A DNA stretch of 64,000 nucleotides from Leifsonia sp. PS1209 (lineage in GTDB: Bacteria; Actinomycetota; Actinomycetes; Actinomycetales; Microbacteriaceae), in assembly GCF_012317045.1 (NCBI RefSeq), contig NZ_CP051154.1, positions 620,001 through 684,000 of the forward strand, in the 5' to 3' direction. The notes below the pieces were generated by a model. That model saw only the letters and a list, made by a program, of their open reading frames with translations, was not told where the DNA came from and ran no database searches. Positions 51,813 to 60,951 of this stretch are shown here, piece after piece. Within the stretch, counting starts at the first letter, position 1; every line of letters starts with the position of its first letter. The position numbers and the translations under genes were made by a program.

Positions 51813-52676
51813 ATGCGCTTCCTGCGACTCGGAGACCACGGCGCCGAACGCCCCCACCTGCGTGACACGGACGGCACCGTGTACGACCTGAGCGGCGTGA
51901 CCGACGACATCGACCCTGCGTTCTTCGCCGCGGACGGCGTCGCCCGTGCCCGCGCCGCGCTGCAGGCCGGGGAGCTCCCCGTCGCGACCGGCTGGCAGGA
52001 TCTCCGCGTCGGCGCGCCCGTCGCCCGCCCGGCGGCGATCGTCTGCATCGGCCAGAACTACGCGGCGCACGCCGCAGAGTCCGGGGCCGAGCCGCCCGAG
52101 CATCCCATCGTCTTCTTCAAGCACCCCAACACGCTCGTCGGCCCCGACGACGACGTGCTGCTGCCGCCGGGCGCCCAGCGCGCGGACTGGGAGGTGGAGC
52201 TCGCCGTCGTCATCGGCCGCAGGGCGCGCTACCTCTCCTCTCCCGCCGATGCGCTCGACCACATCGCCGGCTTCGCCGTTTCCAACGACGTGTCGGAGCG
52301 CGAATACCAGCTCGACGTCTCCGGCGGCCAGTGGTCCAAGGGCAAGTCGAGCGAGACGTTCAACCCGTTCGGCCCGGAACTGGTCACCCCGGACGAGGTC
52401 GACCACCGCGCACTCCGCCTCCGCTCCTCGGTGAACGGGTCGCCCAGGCAGGACTCGACGACGGCCGACATGATCTTCGGCGTCGAGCACCTGATCTGGC
52501 ACCTCAGCCAGTTCATGGTCCTCGACCCGGGCGACATCATCAACACGGGAACCCCGCAGGGCGTCGCGCTCTCCGGACGCTTCCCGTACCTCGCAGACGA
52601 GGACACGATGGAGCTGACGATCGACGGGCTCGGAACGCAGCGCCAGCGGGTGCGCAGGGTGGTGCTCGCGGGCTAG
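51813..52676 (+). CDS. Fumarylacetoacetate hydrolase-family protein
   Basis: 287 aa. Conserved CIGQNYAAHAAESG, metal-binding Glu pair in DWEVELAVVIGR, Asp in GFAVSNDVSERE and the GTPQGVAL C-terminal motif. The family cleaves C-C bonds of acylpyruvates or diketo acids, such as 2,4-diketo-3-deoxy-L-fuconate, which would give pyruvate plus an acid. With SDR and enolase-type genes in the same regulon it fits the last step of an oxidative deoxy-sugar-acid route (inference). GAGGAG ribosome binding site. Confidence 0.87.
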   Translation: MRFLRLGDHGAERPHLRDTDGTVYDLSGVTDDIDPAFFAADGVARARAALQAGELPVATGWQDLRVGAPVARPAAIVCIGQNYAAHAAESGAEPPEHPIVFFKHPNTLVGPDDDVLLPPGAQRADWEVELAVVIGRRARYLSSPADALDHIAGFAVSNDVSEREYQLDVSGGQWSKGKSSETFNPFGPELVTPDEVDHRALRLRSSVNGSPRQDSTTADMIFGVEHLIWHLSQFMVLDPGDIINTGTPQGVALSGRFPYLADEDTMELTIDGLGTQRQRVRRVVLAG

Positions 52677-52723
52677 GTCCGCTGTGGCCCATCGCTTCCG
52701 GCCGGGGGACACACAATAGAGGC

Positions 52724-53254
52724 ATGACCTTCCACGCCTCCGATCGGGTGGTGCCCGTCACGGTGAACCGCATCGAGATCACGGCGCACATCCCGTTCGA
52801 GACGCTGCGCCACGCGTTCGAGGCCGAGGTGCCGCTCGTCGACGCCGCCCGGTTCGAGCAGCTCGTCGCATCCGGGGCGGAGTGGAAACGGTTCGCGCAG
52901 GAGGCGGAAGGCGCGGGCATCCACCGGTTCGTCGCGTTCTGGCGCAACTACCCGACGCCGATCATGCGCGTGGGCGGTGCGGACATCCCGAGTGCCGTCT
53001 ACCTGATCGGCGACTACATCACGGCATCCAGAGTCTTCCGGCACGACCCGGCCGCGATGCTCTACACGCCGACCAGACTCGAACTGCACGCCGGCCGCGA
53101 CGGAGGAACCATCCTCACCGTCGACCAGCCCAGCTCGCAGCTGGTCAGCCTCGGCAACAACAAGATCACCCAGGCGGGCTTCGAACTCGACAGGATGCTC
53201 GGCGACCTGCTCGAAGAGCTGGGCCTGCCGCGGCCGGAGGCGCTGCGGCGGTAG
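52724..53254 (+). CDS. DUF302 domain-containing protein
   Basis: 176 aa. The pattern IPFETLRHAFEAEVPL and the end region YTPTRLELHAGRDGGTILTVDQPSSQL.SLGN fit the DUF302 fold. The function of this family is unknown. It begins 47 bp after the FAH-family gene on the same strand, but without a GntR site of its own. Soluble, no signal peptide. Confidence 0.7.
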   Translation: MTFHASDRVVPVTVNRIEITAHIPFETLRHAFEAEVPLVDAARFEQLVASGAEWKRFAQEAEGAGIHRFVAFWRNYPTPIMRVGGADIPSAVYLIGDYITASRVFRHDPAAMLYTPTRLELHAGRDGGTILTVDQPSSQLVSLGNNKITQAGFELDRMLGDLLEELGLPRPEALRR

Positions 53255-53322
53255 GGCTCGCTGCACGGGCCGTGGTGGCGACCCCGGGACGGCGCCCGAC
53301 CAGGCATTCGGGCGAAGATTGC

Positions 53323-53365
53323 TTGACAGACGTTTGGTACCGAATGAAAATAGTACGGTACCGAA
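53323..53365 (+). promoter_or_regulatory. Promoter and double GGTACC operator of the SDR/MarR operon
   Basis: TTGACA (53323-53328), 17-bp spacer, GAAAAT (53346-53351). Two near-palindromes, TTTGGTACCGAA (53333-53344) and CGGTACCGAA (53356-53365), have centres 21 bp apart, i.e. two helical turns. One lies in the spacer and one just after the -10. Probably bound by the MarR protein encoded in the same operon. Confidence 0.75.
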
Positions 53366-53380
53366 CAGACGGGAGCAGGC

Positions 53381-54139
53381 ATGTCACACGAACGCATCGC
53401 GCTCATCACCGGCGCCAATCAGGGCGTCGGATTCCAGGTTGCGAAAGAACTGGTCGCCGCAGGGGTCACGGTCCTGCTGGGGTCGCGGGACCTCGCGCGC
53501 GGGCAGGCCGCCGCAGCTCAGATCGGCGACGGCGCGATCCCCGTCCAGATCGACGTGACCGACACCGACTCCATCGCGGCGGCGGCGCGCTGGGTCGAGG
53601 ACGAGTTCGGGCGGCTGGACCTGCTCGTCAACAACGCCGGGATCTCCCGCGCCGTCCAGACCGAAGGCGACTTCCTGGCGGACTACGAGACCAGGAACAG
53701 GGCGAGCACCGCATCGCTGGCAGAGATCAGGACGGTGTGGGAGACCAACGTCTTCGGCACGCTCGCCGTGTATCAGGCCATGCTGCCGCTCCTGCGGAAG
53801 TCGCAGGATGCACGCATCGTGAACGTCTCGAGCGGGGTGGGGTCACTGACCGCGAACGCCGATCCCTCCTACCCGTATCACTCCATGTTCGGCCCGGTCT
53901 ATCCCGCATCGAAGGCAGCAGAGAACGCGATCACGCTGGCGATGATGGTCGAGCTCGAGTCCACCGACATCAAGATCAACCTCGTCTCGCCGGCCTTCAC
54001 GGCGACCAATCTCAACGGGTTCGCGGGCACGGAATCGCTCGAAGACGGCTCGCGCGAGGTGGTCCGCGTGTGTCTGCTCGGTCCTGACGGGCCGAGCGGC
54101 ACATTCACCCGCTGGGAGAACACGCCCATCCCCTGGTGA
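53381..54139 (+). CDS. SDR family oxidoreductase
   Basis: 252 aa. TGANQGVGFQVAKEL motif, Arg in GSRDLARG after beta-2 (NADP preference), NNAG, Ser in NVSSGVG and YPASK. It resembles carbonyl-reductase-like SDRs next to MarR regulators. GGGAG ribosome binding site. The stop overlaps the MarR start. Confidence 0.87.
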   Translation: MSHERIALITGANQGVGFQVAKELVAAGVTVLLGSRDLARGQAAAAQIGDGAIPVQIDVTDTDSIAAAARWVEDEFGRLDLLVNNAGISRAVQTEGDFLADYETRNRASTASLAEIRTVWETNVFGTLAVYQAMLPLLRKSQDARIVNVSSGVGSLTANADPSYPYHSMFGPVYPASKAAENAITLAMMVELESTDIKINLVSPAFTATNLNGFAGTESLEDGSREVVRVCLLGPDGPSGTFTRWENTPIPW

Positions 54140-54588
54140 ATACTGGGCCCATGACGGATACCGGGGAGCCGACGCTCGGCTCGTGGGCCAAACGCTACTA
54201 CTACGCCAACCGGGCGGCCGTAGACGCGGTACTGCGCACTCACGGGATCGGCTCCACCCAGTGGGCGGTGCTCTACGAACTCGCCGGCAACGGCACCATG
54301 GCTCAGAGCGAACTCGGCCGCGCCCTGCACCTGGAGCGCGCGAGCCTCAGTGGAATCGTCACAACGCTCGTCCGCAAAGGTCTCGTCGAGCAGTCCCCTT
54401 CCCCCCGTGACCAGCGCCAGAGACTCCTCACCCTGACCGCCGCAGGGCACGACCTGTGGAACACCGTGCCTGACCCGTTCGCCGACGTCCGCGCCGTCGC
54501 CCTCGACGGCATCGACCCCGCGGAGATCGCCACGGCGATCCGCGTCCTGCGCCAGGCGACCACCACCCTCGACAACCACGCGTTCTGA
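54136..54588 (+). CDS. MarR-family regulator
   Basis: 150 aa winged helix: AQSELGRALHLERASLSGIVTTLVRKGLVEQSPSPRDQRQRLLTLTAAG is the recognition helix and wing. GTG at 54136 overlaps the SDR stop; ATG at 54151 is the alternative start. Likely represses its own SDR operon via the GGTACC sites. Confidence 0.85.
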   Translation: MNTGPMTDTGEPTLGSWAKRYYYANRAAVDAVLRTHGIGSTQWAVLYELAGNGTMAQSELGRALHLERASLSGIVTTLVRKGLVEQSPSPRDQRQRLLTLTAAGHDLWNTVPDPFADVRAVALDGIDPAEIATAIRVLRQATTTLDNHAF

Positions 54589-54617
54589 CCGGACTTCGTC
54601 GCCCGTTTCGAAGGTGT

Positions 54618-54645
54618 CGAGGCCGCCCAGGAGGAGCAGGCCTCG
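54618..54645. terminator. Short hairpin between convergent genes
   Basis: CGAGGCC (54618-54624) and GGCCTCG (54639-54645) pair over 7 bp around a 14-base loop, between the MarR gene and the convergent oxidase gene. Weak, with no T-run. Confidence 0.4.
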
Positions 54646-54656
54646 AAGCGGTAGCC

Positions 54657-55919
54657 CTACCCCTCCGCCCGCACCCCCGCATCCGGCGCCGCGACCGGCA
54701 CCAGGCGTCGCAGCTGAGTCACGTGCTTCGGGCTCAGCTCGTCCAGGCTCGCCACTTCGAGGAGCTGCATCGTGCGCACGATCTGGTCGCGCAGGATCTC
54801 GATGGTGCGATCGACGCCGCCGCGGCCTCCGGCCATCAGGCCGTAGAGGTATGCGCGGCCGATCAGGGTGAATTTCGCGCCGAGCGCGTAGGCCGCCACG
54901 ATGTCCGCACCGTTCATGATGCCGGTGTCGATCGCGATCTCGGTGTCTGCTCCGACCTCGCGCACCACCTGGGGGAGCAGGTGGAACGGGATGGGCGCTC
55001 GGTCGAGCTGGCGGCCTCCGTGGTTGGAGAGCACGATGCCGTCGACGCCGAGGTCGACCAGGCGGCGGGAGTCTTCGACGTTCTGGACGCCCTTGATGAC
55101 GATTTTGCCCGGGAACAGGTCGCGGATGATCGCGAGGTCGTCGAAGCTGATGGAGGGGTCCATCGCCGCGTTGAGGAGGTCGCCGACCGTGCCGCCCGTC
55201 GCGGAGAGCGAGGCGAATTCGAGTTTCGGCGTGGTGAGGAAGTCGTACCACCACCAGGGGCGCGGGATCGCGTTGACGATCGTGCCGAGCGTCAGCTGCG
55301 GCGGGATGGAGAAGCCGTTGCGCTTGTCGCGGAGGCGGGCGCCGGCGACCGGCGTGTCGACGGTGAAGAACAGGGTGTCGAAATCGCTCGCGGCCGCGCG
55401 GCGGACGAGTTCGTAGGAGATCTCGCGGTCGCGCATCACATACAGCTGGAACCAGTTGCGGCCGTGCGGGTTGGCGGCCTTCACGTCCTCGATCGAGGTG
55501 GTGCCCAGCGTCGACAGCGTGAACGGGATCCCGGCGGCGGCAGCTGCCCCCGCCCCGGCCGTCTCGCCCTCCGTCTGCATCAGCCGGGTGAAGCCGGTCG
55601 GGGCGATGCCGAACGGCAGCGACGACGGGCCGCCCCAGATCGTGCACGACGTGTCGACCGTCGACACGTCGCGGAGGATCGACGGGTGGAACTCGATGTC
55701 CTCGAACGCCTGGCGCGCACGGGCGAGCGAGAGCTCCCCTTCCGCAGCGCCCTCGGTGTAGTCGAACGCGGCCTTCGGGGTACGGCGCTTGGCGATCGTG
55801 CGCAGATCGCCGATGGTGAGCGCGCCCTGCAGGCGGCGCTTCTTCGCGTCGAGTTCCGGCTTCTTGAACTTCATGAGCTCCAGAAGCTCGGCGGGTTTGG
55901 GGACCTGGCGAGTGACCAT
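54657..55919 (-). CDS. lldD: FMN-dependent alpha-hydroxy-acid oxidase (L-lactate dehydrogenase-like)
   Basis: 420 aa flavoprotein TIM barrel. It oxidises an L-2-hydroxy acid such as L-lactate to the keto acid. Signatures are [38 protein letters not shown] and the active-site SNHGGRQLD with its catalytic His and Arg. The longer N-terminus ([20 protein letters not shown]) is typical of actinobacterial LldD-like proteins. It lies 8 bp after a FadR-type regulator in the same operon, whose operator matches the known LldR consensus, so lactate is the favoured substrate. Confidence 0.86.
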   Translation of the reverse strand: MVTRQVPKPAELLELMKFKKPELDAKKRRLQGALTIGDLRTIAKRRTPKAAFDYTEGAAEGELSLARARQAFEDIEFHPSILRDVSTVDTSCTIWGGPSSLPFGIAPTGFTRLMQTEGETAGAGAAAAAGIPFTLSTLGTTSIEDVKAANPHGRNWFQLYVMRDREISYELVRRAAASDFDTLFFTVDTPVAGARLRDKRNGFSIPPQLTLGTIVNAIPRPWWWYDFLTTPKLEFASLSATGGTVGDLLNAAMDPSISFDDLAIIRDLFPGKIVIKGVQNVEDSRRLVDLGVDGIVLSNHGGRQLDRAPIPFHLLPQVVREVGADTEIAIDTGIMNGADIVAAYALGAKFTLIGRAYLYGLMAGGRGGVDRTIEILRDQIVRTMQLLEVASLDELSPKHVTQLRRLVPVAAPDAGVRAEG

Positions 55920-55927
55920 GATGCTGC

Positions 55928-56659
55928 CTAACGGGGTTCGTGGTGGACGGGAACGGGGAGAACGGAGGAGGCGTCGCGGTAGTAGCCGCTGATGTGGTCG
56001 TGGATCCTGGACTGCGCACCGGCCCTGTCGCCGGAGGTGATCGCATCCACGATCGCGCGGTGCTCGCCGCGCAGCCGGGCGGCCATCGCCTCCCAGTCCT
56101 GGATGCGGCCGAGCCCGGAGACGACGTAGCTCTCGATGGAGGTGCGCAGCCCGGCCATCATCGCGGCGACCACGGAGTTTCCGGATGCGTCGGCGAGCGC
56201 CAGGTGGAACTGCGCGTCGAGCGCCAGGAACTCCTCGGGCGTGAGCGTCGGGTCGTCCATCGCATCCAGCAGCTGCTCTGCATCGTCGAGCCGGATGCCG
56301 GACGGCCGCTCGGCGAGGTCGACCGCCACGGCCGTCTCCAGCAGGAGACGGGTGCGCACCACGTCGGCGACGGGGAAGTTGCTCGCGGCGACCTGCAGCC
56401 GCATGAGGGCCTGCATCCCGCCGACGGGACGCGCGACGATGATCGCGCCGGAGCTCGGACCGGAGCCGGTCTGGGTGCGGACCAGTCCCATCGCTTCGAG
56501 GACGCGGATCGCCTCGCGCACGCTCGACCTGGCCACGCCCAGCTCGGCCGCGAGGGTGCGCTCGGGCGGGAGGTGGTCGCCGACGCGCAGCTCGCCGTCG
56601 ACGAGCCGAGCTTCGATGGAGGCGAGCACGCCCTCCCAGGCGCGGGGCTCGGTGGTCAT
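55928..56659 (-). CDS. FadR/LldR-type GntR regulator
   Basis: 243 aa. Winged helix [31 protein letters not shown] (about 30-60), then an FCD ligand domain with [23 protein letters not shown] and IHDHI histidines for metal/effector binding. It precedes and is cotranscribed with the alpha-hydroxy-acid oxidase. Upstream lies TGGTCAGACCA, which fits the LldR consensus TNGTNNNACNA described in Corynebacterium. Confidence 0.87.
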   Translation of the reverse strand: MTTEPRAWEGVLASIEARLVDGELRVGDHLPPERTLAAELGVARSSVREAIRVLEAMGLVRTQTGSGPSSGAIIVARPVGGMQALMRLQVAASNFPVADVVRTRLLLETAVAVDLAERPSGIRLDDAEQLLDAMDDPTLTPEEFLALDAQFHLALADASGNSVVAAMMAGLRTSIESYVVSGLGRIQDWEAMAARLRGEHRAIVDAITSGDRAGAQSRIHDHISGYYRDASSVLPVPVHHEPR

Positions 56660-56675
56660 CGCGCTCTCCCTCGTG

Positions 56676-56701
56676 TGGTCAGACCATGTGGTCCGTCCAC
56701 A
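56676..56701. promoter_or_regulatory. LldR-type operators upstream of the fadR/lldD operon
   Basis: TGGTCAGACCA (56676-56686) is a perfect 11-bp palindrome matching TNGTNNNACNA. Directly adjacent is TGTGGTCCGTCCACA (56687-56701), with TGTGG/CCACA arms. Both lie within 45 bp of the regulator's start. Confidence 0.75.
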
Positions 56702-56704
56702 CTA

Positions 56705-56740
56705 GCGACGGGCCGCCCGGATGTCCAGGCGGCCCGTCGC
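56705..56740 (-). terminator. Terminator hairpin after the MATE gene
   Basis: GCGACGGGCCGCC (56705-56717) pairs perfectly over 13 bp with 56728-56740 around a 10-base loop. It lies 26 bp past the MATE stop codon and insulates the following fadR/lldD unit. Confidence 0.8.
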
Positions 56741-56765
56741 GGTCAGGCAATCAGGCGGTACACGG

Positions 56766-58202
56766 TTACGCCGTCACCGCCGCGCCCTCCTCCGCCACCG
56801 CAGCGCTCGCCGCGGCCACCGCATCCTGCGACGGCGCGGAAGCCAGCGCCTTCCGCGACCCGAGGAACAGCACGGCGCCGAGCGCGAACGTGAGCAGTTC
56901 GGTCGCCGTCATCGCCCAGATCACGCCGTTCAGCCCGAAGACCGCATTGCCGACCAGCACCACCGGGATGAACAGGATGCCCTGCGACACGGCCATGATC
57001 GTCGCGTTCCTGATCTGCTCCGTCGCCTGGAACACTGCGATCACCAGACCGGTGAACCCGTTGAACAGGGTGGAGATGAGCATGGCGGTGAGGATGAGCG
57101 TGCCGTCGGAGATCACGGACGGGTCCGCGCTGAACAGGGCGAAGACCTGGTCGCGGAACAGGAACACGATGGACGAGAACACGAGCGTGATCCCGGCGAT
57201 GGCCACCGCGCTGCCGACGATCGCGCCGCGCAGCCTGGCGTGGTTGCGGGCACCGTATGCGTAGGCGAACAGCGGTATGGCTCCCATGAACACGCCCATG
57301 CAGATCATCTCCGGCAGCTGCACGATGCGGAGGGCGACGCCCATCGCCGCCAGCAATGCGTCTCCGTATGCGATGGCGATCCAGTTCATGACGAGGGTCG
57401 TCACGATGAGGAACGACGACATCAGCAACTCGGAGGCTCCGACGCCGAACACGGTCTTCAGCATCTCCGGGTCCGCCCGGAAGTGGCGAGGGGCCAGCGA
57501 GACCGCGCTGCTCTTCTTCGTCAGCCACCAGATGTAGTAGCCGACGGTCACGACGTTGGACAGCCCGAGCGCGATGCCTGCGCCGAGCACGCCCCAGCCG
57601 AGCACGAGGATGAACAGCACGTCCAGCACCAGGTTGGCGACAGTGGATGCGATGAGCCCGGTCATCGAGGCGACGGCCGCGCCCTCCGCACGCACCAGCT
57701 GTTCGAGCGCGAACGCGGCGACCAGCACCGGCGCGAAGCCGAACATCGCCCCGATGTAGAGGGCCGTCGGTTCGAGGGATGCCCCGCTGGCGCCGACCGC
57801 CGTGGCGAGCGGCACGGCGAAGATCACGCCGAGCACGCCGATGACGACGCCGGCCGCCAGCGCACCCCACAGGGTGAACGACGACACCTGCTTGATCCTG
57901 GTGGCCGCACCGGCGGCGGAGGCCTGATCCGCATCCGGGTCGTCCTGCATCCCGAGCAGCCGCGAGACGAAGGTGCCTCCGCCGACGCCGAAGACGCCGC
58001 CGATCGCCATCACGAGGGCGAACACCGGGAGGGAGAAGGTGAGGGCGGCGAGCAGCGGTGTGGAGTGCAGTGCGCCGATGAAGCCGGCGTTGATGATGTT
58101 GTAGACGACGCCGACGGAGAAACCGGCGACCATGGGCACGCAGAGGTGCACCAGGGAGCGCCAGATGGGCGCAGAGGCGAGGTAGGTACGGTTCGAGGAC
58201 AT
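56766..58202 (-). CDS. MATE-family multidrug efflux transporter
   Basis: 478 aa, about 12 membrane helices in two homologous halves. Typical MATE segments are VGVVYNIINAGFIGAL, GGVFGVGGGTFVSRLLG (first half) and GVGASELLMSSFLIVTTLVMNWIA (second half). An inserted acidic loop (QDDPDADQ) joins helices 3 and 4, and the tail is Ala-rich. It exports organic cations using Na+ or H+. Cotranscribed with the MarR gene 64 bp upstream. Confidence 0.9.
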   Translation of the reverse strand: MSSNRTYLASAPIWRSLVHLCVPMVAGFSVGVVYNIINAGFIGALHSTPLLAALTFSLPVFALVMAIGGVFGVGGGTFVSRLLGMQDDPDADQASAAGAATRIKQVSSFTLWGALAAGVVIGVLGVIFAVPLATAVGASGASLEPTALYIGAMFGFAPVLVAAFALEQLVRAEGAAVASMTGLIASTVANLVLDVLFILVLGWGVLGAGIALGLSNVVTVGYYIWWLTKKSSAVSLAPRHFRADPEMLKTVFGVGASELLMSSFLIVTTLVMNWIAIAYGDALLAAMGVALRIVQLPEMICMGVFMGAIPLFAYAYGARNHARLRGAIVGSAVAIAGITLVFSSIVFLFRDQVFALFSADPSVISDGTLILTAMLISTLFNGFTGLVIAVFQATEQIRNATIMAVSQGILFIPVVLVGNAVFGLNGVIWAMTATELLTFALGAVLFLGSRKALASAPSQDAVAAASAAVAEEGAAVTA

Positions 58203-58266
58203 GACGGAACCTCCGTTCCGGGTAACGGCTTTTTTCGGTGGGTGTGAGGGTGGGGGAGGGTGCGCG

Positions 58267-58698
58267 CTACGAGTCGAGCGTGTCCGTGACGCGTCGGAGG
58301 AGCGCGATGAGGCGGTCCTGTTCCTCGGTGTCGAGAACGGAGAAGGTGCGTTCCTGCTCGGCGGCGAGGTCGTTCTGGAATCCAGCGACGACCTCTGCGC
58401 CCTCCGGGGTGACGCTGATGAGCTTCACCCGCGAGTCGTCCGGGGACGGCGTGCGCGTGATGTAGCCGCGTTCTTCCAGTCCCTGCAGGAGGCTGGCGAC
58501 ACTGGCCGGGGTGGTGCCGGACATCTCGGAGAGTTCCCGGGCGATCACGCCGTTCTCCTGATGCTCTTCGATGTATCCGAGCGTGAACGCCTGCGACCTG
58601 CTCAGGCCGCTGGTGCGCACCCAGGCGTCCGCCGTCGCTCGCTGGGCGAACGAGAGCGTGCGGATGAGGGCGGTCAGCTGTTCCGATCGGGATGACAT
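58267..58698 (-). CDS. MarR-family regulator of the MATE exporter
   Basis: 143 aa winged helix: IARELSEMSGTTPASVASLLQGLEERGYITRTPSPDDSRVKLISVTPEG. The ATG lies only 7 bases after a consensus -10, so it has no leader and no ribosome binding site: a leaderless message. First gene of the marR-MATE operon. Confidence 0.88.
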   Translation of the reverse strand: MSSRSEQLTALIRTLSFAQRATADAWVRTSGLSRSQAFTLGYIEEHQENGVIARELSEMSGTTPASVASLLQGLEERGYITRTPSPDDSRVKLISVTPEGAEVVAGFQNDLAAEQERTFSVLDTEEQDRLIALLRRVTDTLDS

Positions 58699-58734
58699 AG
58701 TTAGAAACCTAATAGTTAGAAATCAAACTGTCAA
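58697..58734 (-). promoter_or_regulatory. Consensus leaderless promoter with MarR repeats
   Basis: Minus-strand TTGACA (58729-58734), exact 17-bp spacer, TAGGTT (58706-58711), then the ATG at 58698. ATAGTTAGAAA occurs twice (58697-58707 and 58712-58722), 15 bp apart, covering the -10 and start. The repeats are the probable MarR binding sites. Confidence 0.8.
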
Positions 58735-58848
58735 GCAACGGATGAGCAGCCCGTCGCGATCAAGATGATGCCCCGGTCCCACACCGCCTCCGCGGCGCTG
58801 GCACCGCCGCCCGATTAGCAGGAGACGCCCGGCCCGTAGCGTCGAAGC

Positions 58849-59847
58849 ATGAGCGACAACACCCGTCCGACCACCGAGTCCGCCGCCCAGAATCCCCCGC
58901 CGAGGAAGCGGGGACGGAAGTTCCTTCGCGTCACCATCGTGACGATCGTCAGCATCGTTTCCGTGGTGGTGATCGCCCTCGCGACCACCACGACGATCAA
59001 CGCCATCGCCACCGCCTCCGAGGCGAACGAGATCAGGAAGTACGGCCGGCTGGTCGACGTCGACGGAAAGAAGATCAACGTCGACATCCAGGGAGCGGGC
59101 GCCCAGACCATCGTGCTGCTGCCCGGCTTCGGCACCGGCTCGCCCGTCATCGACTTCGCACCCCTCGTCGACAAACTGAAGGCGAACTACCGCACGGTCG
59201 TCGTCGAGCCGTTCGGATACGGCCTGAGCGACGAGACCGACCGGCCGCGCACCAACGCGAACATCGCCAGGGAGGTGCACAGTGCCCTGCAGGCGCTGCA
59301 CATCGACCGGTACGTCCTGGGCGGCCACTCCATCGCCGGGATCTACGGACTCCAGTATGTGAACACCTATCGCGACGAGGTGACCGCCTTCGTCGGCATC
59401 GACACCAGCGTTCCCACCCAGCCGGGCATCGACGAGGAGCTCAACGTCGCGGGACTCCGCACCCTCAAGACCCTCGGCCTCGTCCGGGTCCTGACCGCGC
59501 TGGGCGACGACCCGTACACCGGGCTCCCGTACACCGACGCGCAGAAGTACCAGTCGAAGATCATCTCCCTCCGCAACGGGTTCACCGACACGTACGCCGA
59601 CGAGATGGAGCGGTTCGGCTCCAACTTCCACGACGCACAGAAGCTGGCCTTCCCGAAAGACCTCCCACTCCTGCTGTTCGTGCAGTCGGACAACATCGAC
59701 GTCGAGGGCTGGATGACGCTGCACACGGAGCAGGTGGCCAGTGTCGAGCGCAGCGAACTCATCCCGCTCGACGCCGACCACTACCTGCACCACACGAAGT
59801 CGGCGGAGATCGCATCGGCGATGAACGCCTTCCTCACGGCCGGCTGA
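58849..59847 (+). CDS. Membrane-anchored alpha/beta hydrolase
   Basis: 332 aa. A 25-residue basic cytoplasmic tail and one transmembrane helix (VTIVTIVSIVSVVVIALATT, about 28-47) place the catalytic domain outside. Nucleophile Ser is in GGHSIAG; the active-site His is in LDADHYLHHTKS near the end. LLPGFGTGSPVIDFAPLV is the oxyanion strand region. Substrate unknown. The 150-bp gap upstream holds the marR promoter and nothing else I can define. Confidence 0.82.
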   Translation: MSDNTRPTTESAAQNPPPRKRGRKFLRVTIVTIVSIVSVVVIALATTTTINAIATASEANEIRKYGRLVDVDGKKINVDIQGAGAQTIVLLPGFGTGSPVIDFAPLVDKLKANYRTVVVEPFGYGLSDETDRPRTNANIAREVHSALQALHIDRYVLGGHSIAGIYGLQYVNTYRDEVTAFVGIDTSVPTQPGIDEELNVAGLRTLKTLGLVRVLTALGDDPYTGLPYTDAQKYQSKIISLRNGFTDTYADEMERFGSNFHDAQKLAFPKDLPLLLFVQSDNIDVEGWMTLHTEQVASVERSELIPLDADHYLHHTKSAEIASAMNAFLTAG

Positions 59848-59911
59848 CGCGCATCCGGCGACCTCGTGGCAGGATGCTTGCGATAGCCATCCACATCGCC
59901 AGGAGGTCGCC

Positions 59912-60859
59912 ATGCCGTCCCGCAACCACCGCGTCGCCGTCCTCGTCCTCGACGGCGCGAAACCCCTCGACGTCGGTATCCCGGCCCAGGTGTTCTCGCA
60001 CCGGCCGAGCATGCCGTACGAGGTGCGCGTCTGCGGGGCGGCGCCGGGTCTCGTGACCGGCGGGGACGGCCTCTCGTACCATGTTGCAGACGGCCTCGAT
60101 GCCCTCGCGGAGGCGGACACGGTGTTCGTCCCGGGATACCGGGAGCCGGCGACCACGGAGCCGTCCGCAGCGGTCGTGGCGGCGCTCCGGGCCGCCAACG
60201 AGCGCGGGGCGCGCCTCGCCGCGATCTCGACGGGAGCGTTCGCGCTCGCCGCAGCCGGACTCCTCGACGGCAAGCGCGCCACCACGCACTGGCACTACAC
60301 GAGGGCGCTCGCCGCCAGGTACCCGCTCGTGCAGGTGGACGAGAACGTGCTGTTCGTCGACGAGGGCGACGTGCTCACCTCGGCGGGTGCCGCCTCCGGG
60401 ATCGACCTGAGCCTGCACCTGGTGCGGCGCGACCACGGCGTCGGCCTGTCCAACCACGTCGCGCGCCGGCTGGTCGCCGCCCCGTATCGCAGCGGCGGGC
60501 AGGCGCAGTACGTGCCGCGCAGTGTTCCCGAGCCGCTCGGCGACCTGTTCGCGACGACCAGGGCGTGGGCGCTGGAGCACCTGGCCGAGCCGCTGACACT
60601 GGATGCGCTCGCCCGCAACGCCCGCGTGTCCCCGCGCACGTTCTCCCGCCGCTTCGTGGAGGACACCGGGTACACCCCGATGCAGTGGGTGCTCCGGGCG
60701 CGCGTCGACCTGGCCCGCGAGCTGCTCGAACGCAGCGACCTCGGCGTCGAGCAGATCGCCGACAGCGTCGGCCTCGGCAGCGGAGCGAACCTGCGGCTGC
60801 ACTTCCAGCGCATCCTGGGCACGTCGCCGACGGAGTACCGGCACACGTTCTCGGCCTAG
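59912..60859 (+). CDS. AraC-family regulator with DJ-1/PfpI domain (GlxA/FtrA type)
   Basis: 315 aa. The N-terminal class-I amidotransferase-like domain (VAVLVLDGAKPLDVGIPAQVFSH ... ISTGAFALAAAGLLDG) has Thr-Gly where an active Cys would be, so it is a sensor, not an enzyme. The C-terminal pair of AraC helix-turn-helices includes LDALARNARVSPRTFSRRF and GVEQIADSVGLGSGANLRLHF. Start ATG behind CAGGAGG. The target genes are unknown; the neighbours do not reveal them. Confidence 0.88.
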   Translation: MPSRNHRVAVLVLDGAKPLDVGIPAQVFSHRPSMPYEVRVCGAAPGLVTGGDGLSYHVADGLDALAEADTVFVPGYREPATTEPSAAVVAALRAANERGARLAAISTGAFALAAAGLLDGKRATTHWHYTRALAARYPLVQVDENVLFVDEGDVLTSAGAASGIDLSLHLVRRDHGVGLSNHVARRLVAAPYRSGGQAQYVPRSVPEPLGDLFATTRAWALEHLAEPLTLDALARNARVSPRTFSRRFVEDTGYTPMQWVLRARVDLARELLERSDLGVEQIADSVGLGSGANLRLHFQRILGTSPTEYRHTFSA

Positions 60860-60951
60860 GCGAGATCCTTGCGCACGCTGTCTTTCGAGCCACTGTCGCA
60901 TCCCGTCGCGGCGATCGAGCATGGAAGACGGAACGAAAGGAACCCCTCCCC

